64,000 bases of DNA from JANXXV01 sp040002435. Its GTDB lineage: Bacteria > Acidobacteriota > Terriglobia > Bryobacterales > Bryobacteraceae. The DNA lies in assembly GCA_040002435.1 (NCBI GenBank), contig JBDUEM010000005.1, positions 8,453-72,452 on the forward strand, written 5' to 3'. The stretch's first letter is position 1. The number at the start of each line of letters is the position of its first letter. A program made the translations under genes and the position numbers. The notes beneath the pieces were generated by a model that was not told the origin of the DNA, did not search any database, and saw nothing but the letters and a program-made list of their open reading frames with translations. Shown in pieces: positions 48,259-55,680 of the stretch.

Positions 48259-50541
48259 ATGCTCGCAATACGGCTGCTCCCCGCCCTCCTGATCACCTTT
48301 TCCGCTGCAAGTGCCCAGGAGTTCGCCTCCCGCTGCGCCCCCTGCCACGGGTCGGACGGAGCAGGCGGAGAACGTGGCCCGAACATCGTCGACGGCCGCC
48401 ACTCCCACACGCAATCGCGCCAGGCCCTGCACGACGTGATCCGCAACGGCATCACTGAATCCGGCATGCCCGCCTTTCCCCTCCCCGAGCCCACACTGAA
48501 TACCCTCGTCGATTTCGTGATTGCCATGCGTTCGCCTGCCGCCGATCAGAAATTGCCCGGCGATCCCGAAGCCGGCAAGCGCTTCTTCACGGGCAAAGGA
48601 AAGTGCGACGGCTGCCACATGGTTCGCGGCGCCGGCGGGGTGCTGGGTCCCGACCTGTCCAATCTCGGTGGATCCCGCCGGCTGGCTCTCATCACCCAGG
48701 CCCTTCGCGACCCCAGCGCCGTCATTGCCCCGGGCTACAAGCTGGTCACCGTGCAGTTGAAGAATGGCAAGACCCTGCGCGGCTTGGCGAAAAACGAGAG
48801 CAGCTTCGATCTGCAGCTACACGCCTTGGATGGTTCGCTGCAATTGTTGACCACCAGCGAAATCACCAGCCTGGTGCATGAGCCCAAGTCGCTGATGCCT
48901 GCCGCGAACGGAACACCCGATGAGATCCGTGACCTTACCGCCTACCTGGCCAGCCTGCGCCGGGATGATTCGCCTTTCACGGCTACGCCGAATCCCAAGC
49001 TAGATACCGGCATCACGTCCGCCGAACTGGCCAATCCCAAGCCCGGCAACTGGCCCAGCTATCACGGCCGGCTGAGCGGGAACCGGCACAGTCCGCTCAC
49101 CGGAATCACCACGGCGAACGTCGCTTCCCTCGCGCCGAAATGGTATTTCCCCATCGGCACTGCCCGGCGCTTGGAAGGAACCCCCGTGGTGGTCGACGGC
49201 GTGATGTACGTCACCACCGCCAATGAAGTCTACGCGCTGGACGCCCGCAGCGGCCGGCAGATCTGGCATTACGCCCGCCCCTTGACCAAAGGCGTGATCG
49301 GGGATGCCGGCGGAAACATCAACCGCGGCGTAGCGGTCCTGGGCGAACGTGTCTTCCTGGCAACCGACGATGCGCATGTCATTGCTCTCCACCGCGCCAA
49401 CGGCAATCTGCTGTGGGACGCCGAAATGGCCGACTTCCGTCTGCACTACGGCGCCACGTCGGCTCCGTTGATCGCCGGCGACCTCGTACTCTCCGGCACC
49501 TCCGGCGGCGATGAGGGTGCGCGCGGTTTCATCGATGCCTTCAAGGTCTCCACCGGCGAGCGCGCCTGGCGATTCTGGACCATGCCAAAACCCGGCGAGC
49601 CCCTCTCTGAAACCTGGGCAGGACGCGCCATTGAGCACGGCTGCGCCACCGCCTGGCTGACCGGCACCTTCGACCCTACGGCGAACCTCATCTACTGGCC
49701 CACCGGCAATCCCTGCCCCGACTACAACGGCGACGAGCGTAAAGGGGACAATCTCTATTCCAGTTCCGTGGTCGCTCTGGAACCGGCGACCGGCAAGCTT
49801 CGCTGGTATTACCAGTTCACGCCGCACGACCTGCACGATTGGGACGCCACCGAAACGCCCATGCTGGTGGATACCGAGTTCGGCGGCCGTCAGCGAAAGC
49901 TGCTGCTGCAGGGGAATCGGAATGGATTTTTCTACGTCCTGGACCGCTTGACCGGCGAATTCCTGCTCGGCCAGCCCTTCGTCAAGAAGATGACGTGGGC
50001 CAGCGGCATCGGCGCGGATGGGCGCCCTAAAGTTCTGAAGGAGGCCGATCCTGCGCCGCAGGGCACGAAAGCCTGTCCCGCAGTCGAAGGCGCCACCAAC
50101 TGGATGTCTACGGCGTTCAATCCCAAGACCGGCTTGTTCTACCTGATGGCGCTGGAAAGCTGCAACATTTATACGAAGTCGTCCGCCTGGTGGGAACCGG
50201 GGAAATCATTTTACGGTGGCGGCACCAGCCGGGTGCCCGGAGAAGCGGGCCAAAAATTCCTCCGCGCCCTGGACGTCAAAACGGGCAAGCTGGTTTGGGA
50301 AGTTCCTCAGGTCGGTCCCGCCGATAGTTGGGGCGGCGTACTCTCTACGGACGGAGGCCTCGTCTTTTTCGGGGACGATAGCGGCGCACTGGCCGCGGTG
50401 AATGCGAAAGACGGCAAGCCGCTCTGGCACTTTCACACGAACGAAACCTGGAAGGCTTCGCCGATGACTTACGCGGTGGACGGGAAACAATACGTAGCCG
50501 TAGCCGCGGGCGGCAACGTCATCGCTTTTGGACTACCGTGA
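48259..50541 (+). CDS. Dicytochrome-PQQ-dependent dehydrogenase (paralogue of 21458-23809)
   Basis: 760 residues. The signal peptide is MLAIRLLPALLITFSAASAQ. The order repeats that of the first copy: class-I cytochrome (CAPCHGSDGAGGERGP, distal ESGMPAFPL), putative haem-binding domain (CDGCHMVRGAGG, 'APGYKLVTVQLKNGKTLRGL') and an eight-bladed PQQ propeller with 'HDLHDWDATETPMLV' and 'LLLQGNRNGFFYVLDRLTGE'. No vicinal Cys pair is visible. Shared blocks such as 'SETWAGRAIEHG', matching 'SETWTGNAMETG', show that the copies are paralogues diverged across the whole length. Periplasmic oxidation of an alcohol or polyol is inferred; the substrate is unknown. Confidence 0.92.
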   Translation: MLAIRLLPALLITFSAASAQEFASRCAPCHGSDGAGGERGPNIVDGRHSHTQSRQALHDVIRNGITESGMPAFPLPEPTLNTLVDFVIAMRSPAADQKLPGDPEAGKRFFTGKGKCDGCHMVRGAGGVLGPDLSNLGGSRRLALITQALRDPSAVIAPGYKLVTVQLKNGKTLRGLAKNESSFDLQLHALDGSLQLLTTSEITSLVHEPKSLMPAANGTPDEIRDLTAYLASLRRDDSPFTATPNPKLDTGITSAELANPKPGNWPSYHGRLSGNRHSPLTGITTANVASLAPKWYFPIGTARRLEGTPVVVDGVMYVTTANEVYALDARSGRQIWHYARPLTKGVIGDAGGNINRGVAVLGERVFLATDDAHVIALHRANGNLLWDAEMADFRLHYGATSAPLIAGDLVLSGTSGGDEGARGFIDAFKVSTGERAWRFWTMPKPGEPLSETWAGRAIEHGCATAWLTGTFDPTANLIYWPTGNPCPDYNGDERKGDNLYSSSVVALEPATGKLRWYYQFTPHDLHDWDATETPMLVDTEFGGRQRKLLLQGNRNGFFYVLDRLTGEFLLGQPFVKKMTWASGIGADGRPKVLKEADPAPQGTKACPAVEGATNWMSTAFNPKTGLFYLMALESCNIYTKSSAWWEPGKSFYGGGTSRVPGEAGQKFLRALDVKTGKLVWEVPQVGPADSWGGVLSTDGGLVFFGDDSGALAAVNAKDGKPLWHFHTNETWKASPMTYAVDGKQYVAVAAGGNVIAFGLP

Positions 50542-50706
50542 GGAGCGCGTGTATCCGTGGCAGGTGCTCCGGGGACTCGCAGCGTCCAGGGAGTCATCCG
50601 GATATTGGGGCGGTAGATCAACCACCGCTACCTCCACAGGAAGCTGATTCAGGTACGCGCCCACCAGGGCGGCGAACGCAATAGTAGCAGCAGACAACGG
50701 TTTCAA
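50533..50706 (-). CDS. Possible small exported protein
   Basis: A TTG-started frame of 57 residues: a Lys followed by a hydrophobic Ala-rich stretch (LSAATIAFAALVGAYLN) that looks like a signal peptide, then a Pro/Asp-rich tail (VVDLPPQYPDDSLDAAS). GAGGG lies about 8 nt before the TTG. It overlaps the PQQ dehydrogenase stop by 9 nt in antisense. Too short for normal prediction and with no homologue known to me. The rest of the gap 50707-50878 is AT-rich around 50745-50775 and shows no gene. Confidence 0.35.
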   Translation of the reverse strand: MKPLSAATIAFAALVGAYLNQLPVEVAVVDLPPQYPDDSLDAASPRSTCHGYTRSSR

Positions 50707-50878
50707 TCTAAGGCCCTCACAATACTTATACGCGTAAATTGGCTATTGGATGAGGTCAAATTTCAATTATTTTTTTGGGTGCCCTCAACTGCGGTGATCC
50801 CTGCATCCATTCGTGGGTCCCGTACATCTAAACGTGGGGAGGCCGGACCCAACACTGCGGCGCGAAACTTGGGCGGTG

Positions 50879-53431
50879 CTACAGTCGCGGGTCAACCGGC
50901 TCGCTCTCAAGCGCAAGCACACCGAATACGCACTCATGCACTCGCCGTAGCGGCTCATGGGCTACGAAGCGCTCCAAGGCTTCGATTCCCAGCGAGAATT
51001 CACGCACAGCCAGCGAACGTTTTCCCGAAAGTCCGCGCGCGCGGAGGCGGGGCAATTGGTCGTCGGCATCATATTCAGGACCATAGATGATCCGCAGGTA
51101 TTCTCTTCCCCGGCACTTCAGAGCCGGTTGCAGCAGACCTTTGGACCCCGTTGCGATGAAGTCGAGCGGCTTAACCACCATGCCTTCACCGCCCTTGCCG
51201 GTTAACTCCTCCCACCAGCGCGAAGCTGCCTCCACATCGGATTCATCCATAACAGCAACCTCCCGGTAAGGGGTTGCCAGAAGGAACGCCGGATCACTTG
51301 CTGCCAGACGGTGCAAGGTTTCCATGTGCCAACGATTCGTTTTGTCGGTGTGCACGGCTCCCTCCGACGCGAGCAGATGGAAGGGTGCTAACCGGTAGTC
51401 TGCAAGAGAGTGTACGGGCCAGCAATAGTGCCGGTATGCGTCGCGATACTTGCGTACCCGGTCGAGGCGGGCCTGGTAGATGGAAGTCAAGCCGGAGGTG
51501 GCAGGATTCTGTTGCGTGGCTTTCACCACAGCATCCAAGGAAGCCACACCCGCCGCGCCCACCGCCGCGTACTGGCGCTGGATCAAGTCCCTCGCCTTCG
51601 CAGACCAGGGCATTAACTCACAGTCCAGGCAAAACCAATTGGAGCCAAACTCATCCCAGAACCCAGTGTTCGTCAACGCGCCCTGCACACGCGCAATCAA
51701 TTCGCTCTCCTCCGCTGGTTTGGGGAAGAAGGGCCGTCCAGTCCGTGTGTAACACACGCCGCTGCGGGCATCGGTCACGCCAAATCGCTCTCGAGCGGTC
51801 TTCGCATCGCGGCAAACCACCACCACGGCCCGCGATCCCATATGCTTCTCTTCACAAACGACTTTCTCGATCCGGTTCTTCCGAAAATACGCGAAAGCCT
51901 CCGTTGGATACTCTAAATAGTCCGGGCGCGAGGAGGTTTCGCTGGGCGACATTGTAGGCGGTAAGTAGATCAGCCAGTGGGGATCGGTAGCAAAGCGACT
52001 CATCACTTCCAAGGCCGCAATGGAATTCTCCTCGCGGATGGTGATGGTTCGATGAAGCCGCGTTTCAACAATCCGTTTTCCGGTGACGTCTTCCAGATCG
52101 AGCACGTCGTCCAGTTCCTGCTGACCAGTCCGTGTATCGGGCAGCGGCTTCGCCAGTGGCCGGATGGGTACGGCGTACTCACGAATCGCTGGAATCGAAA
52201 GGAACTCGCGCTCGGGATAGCGCAACGCGGTAAGTTTGCCTCCGAAGACAGCTCCAGTGTCGATGTTCACGGTGTTGTTCAACCATTCAGGTTCCGGCAC
52301 CGGAGTATGACCGTAAACAACAGTGGCTTTCCCGCGGTATTCCGCAGCCCAGTTATAGCGCACGGGCAGCCCAAACTCATCGGTCTCGCCGGTTGTCTCC
52401 CCAAACAGGCAGAACTCCCGAACCGCGCCTGAACCGCGTCCGTGCATCTCCTCCCGCAGACCCGCGTGCGCCACCACCAGCCGGCCGCCGTCGAGCGTGT
52501 AGTGGCTTACCAGTCCGTCCAGAAACGCAGCAAGTTTGCTGCGATCATCCGCCGGCAGTGCCTCGACTTCGGCGATCGATTGTTCCAACCCGTGTTGGAC
52601 ATGCACCTGTTTGCCCCGAAGCCAACGCATCAACTTTACGTCATGGTTGCCCGGCACGCAGAATGCCGTTCCCTCCGTCACCATATTCCGGACGATGCGG
52701 ACTGTATCGAGGACGCTCGGACCGCGGTCCACCAGATCACCTAGAAAGACCGCTTTGCGGCCGGCCGGATGCCGCCAGCACTCATCGCCCCAGGGTGCTT
52801 CCGGGCTTTCCAGCTTGTAGACTTCCCAACCGAGGCCCGCCAACAAAATTCTCAATTCCTGCGCGCAGCCGTGGATGTCTCCAATGATGTCGAACGGGCC
52901 CGTCTGATCCTTCTTGTTACTCCACAGCGGGGTCCGTTTGATGGATATATCGTCTGCATGCTCCAAGACATGGACGTACCGGAATCCCTCGCGCTCAAGC
53001 CCTCTCAGACTTCGCTTGAGCTCGGTTATCTGGCGCCGGACCACATGAGGCCCGAACGCGCGATTCGAGCGCAGAGAATTCCGCTCCAGGCAAATTTTCT
53101 CGGATGTGTTGAGTACGATCGCGACGGCAAAGCAGTGATACTTGCGAGCCTGTCCGATCAACCGCTTTCGATCTTCCGCCCGCACATTCGTGGCATCCAC
53201 CACCGTCAACCGGCCACGCGCCAACCTCTTCTCGAGCAGGAAGTAGAGAGATTCGAAGGCATCCTGGGTCGCGGCCTGATCGTTTTCATCGTCACTGACG
53301 AGGCCGCGGAAAAAGTCCGACGACAGTATTTCGGTTGCAAGGAAGTGCTCCCGTCCAAATGTCGATTTGCCCGACCCCGAAGCGCCTATCAACGCCACCA
53401 GAGCCAACTCAGGGATTTCGATGGTCTTCAT
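50879..53431 (-). CDS. pnkp: Bacterial polynucleotide kinase-phosphatase with ligase-type nucleotidyltransferase domain
   Basis: 850 residues from the ATG at 53431, which overlaps the hen1 stop as ATGA. Three modules are visible. First, a 5'-kinase with P-loop GASGSGKST (16-24) and 'LSSDFFRGLVSDDEN'. Second, a metallophosphoesterase from about 181 with GDIHGC, GDLVDRGP, GNHDVK and YGHTPVPEP, giving 2',3'-phosphatase activity. Third, an adenylyltransferase domain with EEKHMGSRAV, in which Lys529 is the expected AMP-accepting residue. This matches Clostridium-type Pnkp, which heals broken RNA ends and, with Hen1, seals them. All key residues appear intact. The paired genes form an RNA-repair operon against ribotoxin damage. 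Confidence 0.95.
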   Translation of the reverse strand: MKTIEIPELALVALIGASGSGKSTFGREHFLATEILSSDFFRGLVSDDENDQAATQDAFESLYFLLEKRLARGRLTVVDATNVRAEDRKRLIGQARKYHCFAVAIVLNTSEKICLERNSLRSNRAFGPHVVRRQITELKRSLRGLEREGFRYVHVLEHADDISIKRTPLWSNKKDQTGPFDIIGDIHGCAQELRILLAGLGWEVYKLESPEAPWGDECWRHPAGRKAVFLGDLVDRGPSVLDTVRIVRNMVTEGTAFCVPGNHDVKLMRWLRGKQVHVQHGLEQSIAEVEALPADDRSKLAAFLDGLVSHYTLDGGRLVVAHAGLREEMHGRGSGAVREFCLFGETTGETDEFGLPVRYNWAAEYRGKATVVYGHTPVPEPEWLNNTVNIDTGAVFGGKLTALRYPEREFLSIPAIREYAVPIRPLAKPLPDTRTGQQELDDVLDLEDVTGKRIVETRLHRTITIREENSIAALEVMSRFATDPHWLIYLPPTMSPSETSSRPDYLEYPTEAFAYFRKNRIEKVVCEEKHMGSRAVVVVCRDAKTARERFGVTDARSGVCYTRTGRPFFPKPAEESELIARVQGALTNTGFWDEFGSNWFCLDCELMPWSAKARDLIQRQYAAVGAAGVASLDAVVKATQQNPATSGLTSIYQARLDRVRKYRDAYRHYCWPVHSLADYRLAPFHLLASEGAVHTDKTNRWHMETLHRLAASDPAFLLATPYREVAVMDESDVEAASRWWEELTGKGGEGMVVKPLDFIATGSKGLLQPALKCRGREYLRIIYGPEYDADDQLPRLRARGLSGKRSLAVREFSLGIEALERFVAHEPLRRVHECVFGVLALESEPVDPRL

Positions 53432-54834
53432 TCGCCACTTCCTGCAGGGAGCGAAAAGATGGCCATTTGAGATGGCGGCCCATGCTGAGGGTCCACGGGC
53501 CCCACCGGCTCGAACCCAACTCCATAATGAAAGCGGGCGGCTACCGCTTCCGCCCAGTCGGCGAATTCCTTTCGCGTCCACTCGAAACGGTGGTCGCTGT
53601 GGCGCATCGCCCCCGCAGGCAGTGCCGGGAACAAAGCGTTGTATTCCCGATTGGGCGTGGTGATCAGAATATGCCGCGGACGGGCGAATTCGAAAAGCAC
53701 CCGCTCCAGCGCTAACAGTCGGGGATGGTCCAGATGCTCGATCACCTCCACCAATGCAGCCCCGTCAAAACCGTTCAACCGTTTGTCGCGGTACACCAGG
53801 GATCCTTGGACCAACTCGATTCGTTTCCGTTGACGCTCGGGCATGCGGTCCAACCGCAGCCTCACGGAAGCGGTCTCCAGCGACCGGTGGCTTACATCCA
53901 TTCCAAGAATTCTTTCGAATGTCCGGTCCGCTAAAAGCCGCCGCAGCAATTTGCCTTCGCCGCAGCCCAGGTCCAAAATAGTTCTCGCCTCAAGTTCTTT
54001 CAGCTTGGTCGCGACGAGATTGAGCCGCTGCGTGTGAAGCGTCATAGGACGTTCCAGGTCCTTCTCGTCGTGTGCGGATTTTTCCGTCCTCGATTCAACG
54101 GCTTCCACGGCGGCATCCTCTTCGTTTAAGAGTCTCGCGTAGGCTTGATCGATCAGCGAAAATCTTCGCTTCAGGTAGCGCCTGATAATTAACTGGTGTT
54201 CCGGATGCCCGCTCAACCATCCTTCCCCATGACGCAGCAGCTTGTCGACTTCGTCGTCCCCAATGTAATAGTGTTTTTGTTCGTCGAGCACCGGCAACAG
54301 CACGTAGAGATGCGACAACGCATCATGGACCGTCGTATTGCCTGCAAGGGTCAAACGGAAATATTGACTATCACCCCATTCCGGAAAGCTTTCGTCCAGC
54401 GGAATTGGCGTGGCAACTACGCTGTATCCCAGAGGTTCGAAAAGTCTTCTTAGAATGTCCGCACCCCCGCGCGAGCGAATTACCTCAACCGTGAGTTCGA
54501 GCGGCAGCTTGGTAGAGACCAGCTCGGGCCGCTTTTGGCAATTGCCGGCCAGAGCCGTGCCAAAAACTCGCCCCATGGCCACGGTGAGGTACGACGATGA
54601 CACGTAGGGACGATCATTTACGTAGTCTTCGAGCTGTTGAGCTCCTCGGACTAACTCGACCGGATCGAGGTCCAGCAGCAGGCACGCTGTACAGAGTTGT
54701 GGCGTGGCGTCCGTATAAAACACAGACACCTTACCCAAACCGAATTCGGCCGCATGCAGATTTGCGGGATTCTTGTGCAACAAGTACCCCAGATCGGTCG
54801 CGGGTTCGGCTGTATTGGTAATTCTAAGTAGCAA
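53428..54834 (-). CDS. hen1: 3'-terminal RNA ribose 2'-O-methyltransferase Hen1
   Basis: 468 residues from a TTG start; MLLRITNTAEPATDLGYLLHK is the normal Hen1 beginning and no better start exists. Residues 1 to about 245 are the domain that activates the Pnkp ligase. A charged linker follows, then the SAM methyltransferase with DLGCGEGKLL. The metal site EVIEHLDH fits the Hen1 pattern ExxEHxxH, and HSDHRFEWTR is close behind. In the known system Hen1 methylates the 2'-OH at the broken 3' end before ligation, so the repaired RNA resists a second cut. The overlap with pnkp ensures coupled synthesis. It is complete and looks functional. Confidence 0.95.
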   Translation of the reverse strand: MLLRITNTAEPATDLGYLLHKNPANLHAAEFGLGKVSVFYTDATPQLCTACLLLDLDPVELVRGAQQLEDYVNDRPYVSSSYLTVAMGRVFGTALAGNCQKRPELVSTKLPLELTVEVIRSRGGADILRRLFEPLGYSVVATPIPLDESFPEWGDSQYFRLTLAGNTTVHDALSHLYVLLPVLDEQKHYYIGDDEVDKLLRHGEGWLSGHPEHQLIIRRYLKRRFSLIDQAYARLLNEEDAAVEAVESRTEKSAHDEKDLERPMTLHTQRLNLVATKLKELEARTILDLGCGEGKLLRRLLADRTFERILGMDVSHRSLETASVRLRLDRMPERQRKRIELVQGSLVYRDKRLNGFDGAALVEVIEHLDHPRLLALERVLFEFARPRHILITTPNREYNALFPALPAGAMRHSDHRFEWTRKEFADWAEAVAARFHYGVGFEPVGPVDPQHGPPSQMAIFSLPAGSGE

Positions 54835-54898
54835 GTCTCAATCATAAACAGGTCATCGAGACTTTGCTTGGCCCCCTTGGGCGGACTGGAAACAAATT

Positions 54899-54930
54899 CG
54901 CGCTCCCAGGCCGAAGCCTGCAGGAGCGCG
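54899..54930 (-). terminator. Hairpin terminator after the Skp/OmpH gene
   Basis: CGCGCTCC pairs with GGAGCGCG and the inner CAGGC with GCCTG, around a CGAA loop and with a 2-nt bulge, giving 13 pairs. On the minus strand it lies 28 nt after the OmpH stop and is followed by AATTTGTTTCC, a moderate U-rich tail. It would end the bamA-ompH transcript before hen1. Confidence 0.6.
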
Positions 54931-54957
54931 ATTGGAGGAACTGAAGAACTTGACAGC

Positions 54958-55614
54958 TTATTTCGGGGTGCCGGGCTTGGGGGGCGCCGCCTTAGGCGTT
55001 GCGGCAGGAGGAGCGCTCGTCGGTCTCACAGCGGCAGGAGGCGCACCCGCCGGTTTGGCGGTTGGGACAGACGTCATACCCGGAGAATTCTTGTCGTACA
55101 GCGCGATGATGTCCCGCGTCACATCGATGCCGTTCGCGGCAAAAAGCACCGGCGAAGTCTGCTGATTGCTAACGTCCAGAATCAACGCATAGCCGTTGTC
55201 ATTCGAATACTTATCCAGAACGGCCATGATTCTGCCGCCAAGCTCGTTCAGCACCTTTTGGTTTTCCTGATCGAGATCCGCCTGCGCATCGTCCACATCG
55301 CGGCTGAAGGCCTTCTTTTTCTGGTCGATGTCGCGCATCAACTTCTGCTTGGCTTCTTCCCCGCCCACATTGCTGCTCTTGTTAAGTTGCTCCTGCAGCG
55401 CAAGAATCTCGCCTTGGCGCCTTTCGAGTTCCTTCTTCTTCGGAGCCGAACGCGCTTCCAGCTCCTGGAGGGCCTTCTGGCCGTCCTTGGTGCCGAGGAT
55501 GGCGTTCTGTATATGGATGATTCCGACTTTGGTCGGGGGCTGGGCGGTCTGCGCGCTGGAAATCGTGGCCAGGCCGAGGGCCAAAGCGGGCAGAGCAAAG
55601 GTACTAAGTTTCAC
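54958..55614 (-). CDS. Skp/OmpH-family periplasmic chaperone
   Basis: 218 residues from a GTG at 55614 preceded by AGGAG; an ATG at 55638 in frame lacks a ribosome site. The signal peptide ends near ISSAQT. 'KVGIIHIQNAILGTKDG' opens the OmpH fold, followed by a long Lys/Glu-rich coiled coil (about residues 50-125) and 'YALILDVSNQQTSPVLFAAN'. The C terminus is an unusual Pro/Ala-rich tail of about 40 residues. Skp keeps outer-membrane proteins soluble on their way to BamA, whose gene lies directly upstream on the same strand (gap 66 nt). Confidence 0.9.
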   Translation of the reverse strand: MKLSTFALPALALGLATISSAQTAQPPTKVGIIHIQNAILGTKDGQKALQELEARSAPKKKELERRQGEILALQEQLNKSSNVGGEEAKQKLMRDIDQKKKAFSRDVDDAQADLDQENQKVLNELGGRIMAVLDKYSNDNGYALILDVSNQQTSPVLFAANGIDVTRDIIALYDKNSPGMTSVPTAKPAGAPPAAVRPTSAPPAATPKAAPPKPGTPK

Positions 55615-55680
55615 GTATAAGACTCCTGAATTGACCATACTAACATAGTTACTGCGGTCCTCCGGCTAAGCCGCGGGAGG

